A DNA stretch of 8,603 bases from an uncultured Oscillospiraceae bacterium (GTDB lineage: Bacteria; Bacillota; Clostridia; Oscillospirales; Acutalibacteraceae), in assembly GCA_902478605.1 (NCBI GenBank), contig CABSLQ010000091.1, positions 1 through 8,603 on the forward strand, in the 5' to 3' direction. The translations under genes were made by a program, and so were the position numbers. Shown here piece after piece: positions 5,284 through 8,603 of this stretch; positions within the stretch are counted from its first letter, which is position 1; every line of letters begins with the position of its first letter. Under the pieces are notes generated by a model. The model was not told where the DNA came from. It worked only from the letters and a program-made list of their open reading frames with translations, and made no database searches.

Positions 5284-5916
5284 TCAGCCTTCCAGCGCGG
5301 CCAGCGTCAGCCGCGTGGTATCCGCGACCTCTTCCTGACCCTCCACAATTACCAGCTTGCCGCAGCTCGCATAGTACTGTTTGAGAGGTTCCGTCTGCTC
5401 ATGGTAGACGCTCAGCCTTTCCTGTACAGTGTCGGGCTGGTCATCCTTGCGCTGAACAAGGGTGTCGCCGCAGCGGTCGCAGATGCCCTCTTCCGCCGGC
5501 TTTTTATAGTCGACGTGATAGGAAGCACCGCACCCCGGGCAGACACGGCGACCCGATACACGCCGGGCAATCGTCTCGTCCGCGACCTCGATGTCGATGA
5601 CGCGGTCAATGGCGACGCCCATGCGGTCAAGTGCCTCGGCCTGCGGAATGGTGCGCGGAAAGCCGTCCAGAATGAATCCGTTTGCACAGTCGGGCTGCGC
5701 CAGTCTATCCTGGATGATGCCGATGACGACGTCATCCGGTACCAGCTTGCCCGCGTCCATGTACTCTTTGGCCTTACGCCCCATTTCCGTGCCGCTTTTC
5801 AGCGCTTCACGGATAATATTACCCGTGGAAATGGTGGGGATATGCAGATGTTCGCTAATAACTTCCGCCTGGGTGCCTTTACCTGCACCCGGCGCGCCCA
5901 GAAGAATCAGATTCAT
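5284..5916 (-). CDS. adk: Adenylate kinase, zinc-lid form
   Basis: This enzyme catalyses ATP + AMP = 2 ADP and keeps the adenylate pool balanced. It has 210 residues, normal for the long bacterial type. The P-loop is GAPGAGKGT (7-15), the AMP-binding segment includes TGNIIREAL (32-39) and GFPRT (85-89), and the LID domain (about 122-160) has C126-X2-C129 and C146-X2-C149, the structural zinc ribbon seen mainly in Gram-positive adenylate kinases. RRV-SGRR (118-124) and the arginine of QERL complete the phosphate-binding set. The frame runs 21 codons further upstream, to 5979. I chose the ATG at 5916 because MNLILLGAPGAGKGT is the family's start and AAAGGAGG precedes it. It lies between secY and map, the standard Gram-positive order. 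Confidence 0.98.
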   Translation of the reverse strand: MNLILLGAPGAGKGTQAEVISEHLHIPTISTGNIIREALKSGTEMGRKAKEYMDAGKLVPDDVVIGIIQDRLAQPDCANGFILDGFPRTIPQAEALDRMGVAIDRVIDIEVADETIARRVSGRRVCPGCGASYHVDYKKPAEEGICDRCGDTLVQRKDDQPDTVQERLSVYHEQTEPLKQYYASCGKLVIVEGQEEVADTTRLTLAALEG

Positions 5917-5949
5917 ACCAAAACCTCCTTTTAGCCATTGCTTGCCAAA

Positions 5950-5993
5950 GGACCCGAGCGGCTCCGCGCCGCCTGGCATGGAGCCGCCGGTCC
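5950..5993 (-). repeat. Two-part stem-loop in the secY-adk spacer
   Basis: An outer 5-bp stem (GGACC 5950-5954 with GGTCC 5989-5993) and an inner 7-bp stem (CGGCTCC 5959-5965 with GGAGCCG 5980-5986) are aligned concentrically around a 14-nt loop, separated by a 4 x 2 internal loop. Twelve perfect pairs in a 44-nt span is the best structure in any spacer of this window apart from the terminator. On the minus strand it is followed by only TTTGG, so it is a poor intrinsic terminator. It could stabilise the secY 3' end, be a processing site, or lower read-through into adk. Confidence 0.5.
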
Positions 5994-6025
5994 ATCGTTC
6001 TCATCGGAGGAACAAGGTACCCGGT

Positions 6026-7354
6026 TTACTCGAGGAAGCCCTTGTAATGACGCATCATCATCTGGGACTCGATTTGCTGCGTGGTTTCCAACGCAACGCC
6101 CACGATAATCATGACGGACGTACCGCCCAGTGTCAGGCCGTAGTAGCCGCCGAATTTACCGAACAGGCTGGGGAACAGCGCGATAACACCCAGGAAGAGG
6201 GCGCCGACCATGGTCACCTTGTTGAGCACCCGTTTGATGTAATCCGTCGTGGGCTTGCCGGGACGATAACCCGGGATGGCCCCCGAATTCTTACGGAGAT
6301 TATTGGACATCTCCAGCGGATTATACTGGATGGTGACATAGAAGAAGGCGAAGCCGATGATCAGGAAGAAATACAGGATGATATACACCCAGCTGTCCTG
6401 CCGGAAGGCATTGAAGAACCAGTTGTCCGCGGTTTCCGGACTCAGGAAGCTGGCGATGATGGAGGGCAGCGACACGATGGAGGAGGCCAGAATGATGGGC
6501 ATAACGCCCGACATATTGACCTTGATCGGAATGAAGGTGTTCTGCCCGCCGTACATTTTGCGGCCCACCACGCGCTTGGCGTACTGCACCGGAATACGGC
6601 GCTCTGCATCGTTCATAAAAACGATAAACGCAATAATCGCGAGGAACAGGATCAGGATAATCGGCACCATGATCACGTTCTTGACTGCGGCGCTGTTATC
6701 GCTGGCGTTCAGCTGTGCGATACCGGCATCATAGAACCAGGCCCACAGGGTCCGGATCGCCGACGGCGCGCGGGAAATAATGCCCGCGAAAAGCAGAATG
6801 GAAATACCGTTGCCGATGCCCTTTTCGTTAATCTGCTCGCCCAGCCACATCATCAGGGCAGAACCCGCGGTGAAGCACAATACAATGACCACCGCCCCGA
6901 ACCACAGGCCGAAGCCATGGGTGGCTTCCGAAACAAGCGCGTTGTAGTTGTTCTTCACCATGAAGTAGTAGGCAACGCCCAGCATCAGGCCCAGGATAAC
7001 GGTGGTATACCGGGTGATCTGGCCGAGCTTTTTACGGCCCGATTCGCCTTCCTTGGCCAGGCGCTCAAGCGGCGGAATCGCCACGGTGAGCAGCTGAATG
7101 ATGATGCTGGCGTTGATGTAGGGGGTAATGGACAGGGCGAAGATGCTGGCGTTGGAGAAGCCGCCGCCCGACATCAGCGTCAGGAAGTCCATAAACCCTC
7201 CTGAGCTGGCCGAAGCGGAAGCCACCTTAGCCACATCCACGAACGGAACGGAAATAGCGGAGCCGAGACGGAAGATCAGGATGATAAACAGGGTATAGAG
7301 AATCTTCTTGCGGAGATCGGTGATCTTCCAAGCGTTTCTCAATATCTGAAACAT
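6026..7354 (-). CDS. secY: Preprotein translocase channel subunit SecY
   Basis: This is the pore subunit of the SecYEG translocon in the cytoplasmic membrane, with 442 residues. Ten transmembrane helices can be placed by hydrophobicity, near residues 18-38, 70-93 (after the glycine-rich plug MSGGGFSNASIFALS), 116-134, 151-171, 183-200, 226-247, 282-303, 321-342, 379-396 and 408-424. Family landmarks are LGEQINEKGIGNGIS (171-185), AERRIPVQYAKR (250-261) in the large cytosolic loop that contacts SecA and ribosomes, NPLEMSNNLRK (345-355) and the GAIPGYRPGKPT loop (358-369). The start is an ATG whose A is the last base of the rplO stop (TGATG), with GAGGTGAT inside rplO acting as ribosome binding site, so translation is coupled to L15. 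A 109-nt structured spacer separates it from adk. Confidence 0.98.
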   Translation of the reverse strand: MFQILRNAWKITDLRKKILYTLFIILIFRLGSAISVPFVDVAKVASASASSGGFMDFLTLMSGGGFSNASIFALSITPYINASIIIQLLTVAIPPLERLAKEGESGRKKLGQITRYTTVILGLMLGVAYYFMVKNNYNALVSEATHGFGLWFGAVVIVLCFTAGSALMMWLGEQINEKGIGNGISILLFAGIISRAPSAIRTLWAWFYDAGIAQLNASDNSAAVKNVIMVPIILILFLAIIAFIVFMNDAERRIPVQYAKRVVGRKMYGGQNTFIPIKVNMSGVMPIILASSIVSLPSIIASFLSPETADNWFFNAFRQDSWVYIILYFFLIIGFAFFYVTIQYNPLEMSNNLRKNSGAIPGYRPGKPTTDYIKRVLNKVTMVGALFLGVIALFPSLFGKFGGYYGLTLGGTSVMIIVGVALETTQQIESQMMMRHYKGFLE

Positions 7355-7794
7355 CAGATCACCTCAGCCTTTCCGCCCGCTGCCTCAATCTTTGCTTTAG
7401 CGGACTCGGAAAACGCTGCGGCTTTGACGGTCAAGCTCTTGTCCAGGGAACCGTTGCCCAGGATCTTGACACCGTCATAGGTTTTCTTCACCAGACCGGC
7501 CGCTTTGAGTGCGTCGGCATCGATGACCGCGCCGTTTTCAAACGCGCCCAGAGCGGCGACGTTGATCGTCGCATACCGGGTGGCAAAAATGTTGTTGAAT
7601 CCTCTTTTGGGAACGCGGCGCTGCAGCGGCATCTGGCCGCCTTCAAATCCGGGACGCACACCGCGGCCCGCACGTGCTTTCTGGCCCTTGTGTCCCTTGC
7701 CGGCGGTTTTTCCCTGACCGGAACCATGGCCGCGCCCAATACGTTTCACGTCCCGGACAGAGCCGGGAACCGGAGAAAGCTCATGAAGCTTCAT
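7354..7794 (-). CDS. rplO: 50S ribosomal protein L15
   Basis: This is a large-subunit protein whose long basic N-terminal extension threads through 23S rRNA. It has 146 residues, normal length. MKLHELSPVPGSVRDVKRIG, then the glycine/lysine-rich GRGHGSGQGKTAGKGHKGQK stretch (20-39) and GFEGGQMPLQRRVPKRGFNN (49-68) are diagnostic. The globular C-terminal part contains VKILGNGSLDKSLTVKA (109-125), the usual L15 signature area. An AAGGAGGTG ribosome binding site lies eight bases before the ATG at 7794. It ends in TGA, whose last base is the first base of the secY start. The order rpmD-rplO-secY is the conserved spc-operon order. Confidence 0.98.
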   Translation of the reverse strand: MKLHELSPVPGSVRDVKRIGRGHGSGQGKTAGKGHKGQKARAGRGVRPGFEGGQMPLQRRVPKRGFNNIFATRYATINVAALGAFENGAVIDADALKAAGLVKKTYDGVKILGNGSLDKSLTVKAAAFSESAKAKIEAAGGKAEVI

Positions 7795-7822
7795 GTTGTT
7801 CGCACCTCCTTGCTCGAATTGC

Positions 7823-8020
7823 TTACGCTTCGGTTACCTCGACGAGGTGGATAATCTTGGCCACCTTACCGCGGGTGGCTGCATTGTCAGGCTGGCTGAC
7901 CTGGTCGCCGATTTTGCGGAGCCCCAGGGAATTGGCGGTGGCAATCTGATCCTTTTTGCTGCCGATAAGGCTGCGGACAAGCTTCAGCTGCATGACGCCG
8001 GCCTTTGCTTTCTTAGCCAT
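7823..8020 (-). CDS. rpmD: 50S ribosomal protein L30
   Basis: This is a small large-subunit protein of 65 residues, slightly longer than the roughly 59-residue bacterial standard because of a MAKKAKAG N-terminus and a VEVTEA tail. The body has the L30 pattern: LKLVRSLIGSKKDQIATANS (12-31), LGLRKIGDQVSQPDNAATRG (32-51) and a KVAKIIHLVEV strand (52-62). The ATG at 8020 follows an AAGGAGGG site that overlaps the rpsE stop codon (TAAGGAGGG), and the gap is 14 nt, so re-initiation after rpsE is likely. It is followed 28 nt later by rplO. Confidence 0.97.
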   Translation of the reverse strand: MAKKAKAGVMQLKLVRSLIGSKKDQIATANSLGLRKIGDQVSQPDNAATRGKVAKIIHLVEVTEA

Positions 8021-8034
8021 TTTTCATGCCCTCC

Positions 8035-8541
8035 TTACCCTAAGATTTCCTTGGCGGTTTTGCCGCGGGTGGCGGCCGCCTCCTCTGCGGTGCGCAGACG
8101 GGACAGCCCTTCCATCGTGGCACTCACCACGTTGCAGGGATTATTGGAGCGCAGAGCCTTCGTCCGGATATCCTTGATGCCGGCCGCTTCCACGACCGCA
8201 CGCACCGCGCCACCGGCGATAACGCCGGTACCGGGGGCGGCGGGCTTGAGCAGCACTTCGCCGGCACCAAATTTCCCGATGACTTCGTGCGGGATGGTGC
8301 TCCCCTTCAGGGAAATCTTAATCAGGTTTTTCTTCGCATCCTCGATGCCCTTGCGGATGGCGTCCGGAACCTCGCCCGCTTTGCCCAGGCCGAAGCCCAC
8401 GGTGCCGTTGCCGTCACCGACAACGACCAGAGCGGCGAATTTGAAAATACGGCCGCCCTTCACGGTTTTGCTGACGCGGTTGATCGCCACAATGCGCTCT
8501 TTGTACTCGGAATCTTTCTCTTTTGCGTCAAATCTGGCCAA
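8035..8541 (-). CDS. rpsE: 30S ribosomal protein S5, TTG start
   Basis: This small-subunit protein at the mRNA entry site contributes to decoding accuracy (ram mutations) and helicase activity. It has 168 residues, normal length. The N-terminal double-stranded-RNA-binding-like domain runs about 12-78 with the signature GGRIFKFAALVVVGDGNGTV (29-48) and GFGLGKAGEVPDAIRKGIED (49-68). The C-terminal domain holds GAGEVLLKPAAPGTGVIAGG (92-111), IKDIRTKALRSNNPCNVV (122-139) and ATMEGL. The only sensible start is TTG at 8541-8539: GGGAGGG (8548-8554) lies six bases upstream, decoding from there gives the expected M-ARFDAKEKD beginning, and there is no in-frame ATG near. Spectinomycin-resistance changes in S5 map to the loop at about residues 20-30 (INRVSKTVKGG), which looks wild-type here. 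Confidence 0.97.
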   Translation of the reverse strand: MARFDAKEKDSEYKERIVAINRVSKTVKGGRIFKFAALVVVGDGNGTVGFGLGKAGEVPDAIRKGIEDAKKNLIKISLKGSTIPHEVIGKFGAGEVLLKPAAPGTGVIAGGAVRAVVEAAGIKDIRTKALRSNNPCNVVSATMEGLSRLRTAEEAAATRGKTAKEILG

Positions 8542-8554
8542 AGTATTCCCTCCC
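8542..8554 (-). promoter_or_regulatory. Ribosome binding site that fixes the TTG start of rpsE
   Basis: GGGAGGG at 8548-8554 (minus strand) is followed by the 6-nt spacer AATACT and then TTG. This strong purine-rich site with ideal spacing supports the TTG as the genuine start and may offset the weaker start codon. Confidence 0.75.
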
Positions 8555-8559
8555 TTTCC

Positions 8560-8603
8560 TTAGAACTTGAGGCCGCCCTCGCGGGCGCCTTCGGCCAGCT
8601 CTT
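8560..8603 (-). CDS. rplR: 50S ribosomal protein L18, C-terminal end (partial)
   Basis: Only the last 13 codons are inside the window, reading ELAEGAREGGLKF and then TAA at 8560-8562. The A-E-x-A-R-E-x-G-L-x-F ending is typical of L18, the protein that binds 5S rRNA with L5 and L25, and the order rplR-rpsE is universal in the spc operon. The gene continues beyond the right edge of the window. Its stop codon is 18 nt upstream of the rpsE start. Identification rests on this short tail together with position. Confidence 0.9.
   Translation of the reverse strand, partial: ELAEGAREGGLKF

Noticed and set aside
4729..5934. A 401-codon plus-strand open frame over map and adk, with similar ones at 2153-2782, 2901-3728 and 7793-8563
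   Set aside because: All mirror conserved minus-strand genes, show no protein-family features and have no promoter or ribosome binding site.
5917..5979. 21-codon N-terminal extension of Adk starting at 5979
   Set aside because: Adenylate kinases begin a few residues before the P-loop, and AAAGGAGG directly upstream of 5916 fixes the start. The extension is spacer sequence containing half of the stem-loop.
5591..7204. A 537-codon open frame on the plus strand, opposite adk and secY
   Set aside because: It is antisense to secY and adk, is His/Asp/Gln-rich, and lacks a ribosome binding site or any domain. The frame is open because codons with G or C in the third position leave few stops on the complement.
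1..8603. CRISPR arrays, insertion sequences, tRNA genes, riboswitches, phage or defence genes
   Set aside because: No direct-repeat array, transposase, cloverleaf-like sequence or accessory gene was seen. Apart from the left 500 bases the window is a contiguous housekeeping operon.

Overview
The window is a GC-rich stretch of a Gram-positive, low-order Clostridia-type chromosome. It carries the downstream half of the S10-spc-alpha ribosomal protein cluster, with every intact gene on the minus strand. Taxonomic clues are the gene order secY-adk-map-KOW-infA-rpmJ-rpsM-rpsK-rpsD-rpoA-rplQ, the zinc-ribbon form of adenylate kinase, a small KOW (L14e-like) gene between map and infA, strong AGGAGG-type ribosome binding sites, and an L36 ending in KHKQRQG. 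GC richness and this layout would suit an Oscillospirales-like member of Clostridia, but that is inference. TGA ends rpsK, rpmJ, adk and rplO, so the standard stop code is in use.

In the order of transcription (right to left): the last codons of rplR (L18), then rpsE (S5), rpmD (L30), rplO (L15), secY, adk, map, a KOW RNA-binding protein, infA, rpmJ (L36), rpsM (S13), rpsK (S11), rpsD (S4), rpoA and rplQ (L17). The block ends in a strong intrinsic terminator with a 12-bp perfect stem and six T residues. The plus-strand flank (1-296) holds only the C-terminal end of a MATE-family multidrug exporter, with in-frame stop codons upstream. It is convergent with the operon and looks like a gene remnant.

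The genes are a growth-rate-linked housekeeping set: both ribosomal subunits, the translocon channel SecY, translation initiation factor IF-1, removal of initiator methionine (Map), adenylate balance (Adk) and the RNA polymerase alpha subunit. Spacing is of two kinds. Most junctions are -1 to 48 nt, with coupling signals such as TGATG at rplO/secY and a stop codon inside the next gene's leader at KOW/infA and rpsE/rpmD. Five junctions are much longer (85-247 nt): secY/adk, rpmJ/rpsM, rpsK/rpsD, rpsD/rpoA and rpoA/rplQ. Four of these contain convincing GC-rich inverted repeats, and the rpsK/rpsD one only a weak hairpin. They are the best places to look for autoregulatory leaders, processing sites or internal promoters.

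I found no evidence of a new biological system here; this is a canonical operon. The points worth a second look are the structured spacers, two non-ATG starts (rpsE with TTG, the KOW gene with GTG), the KOW protein itself, and the decayed MATE gene.
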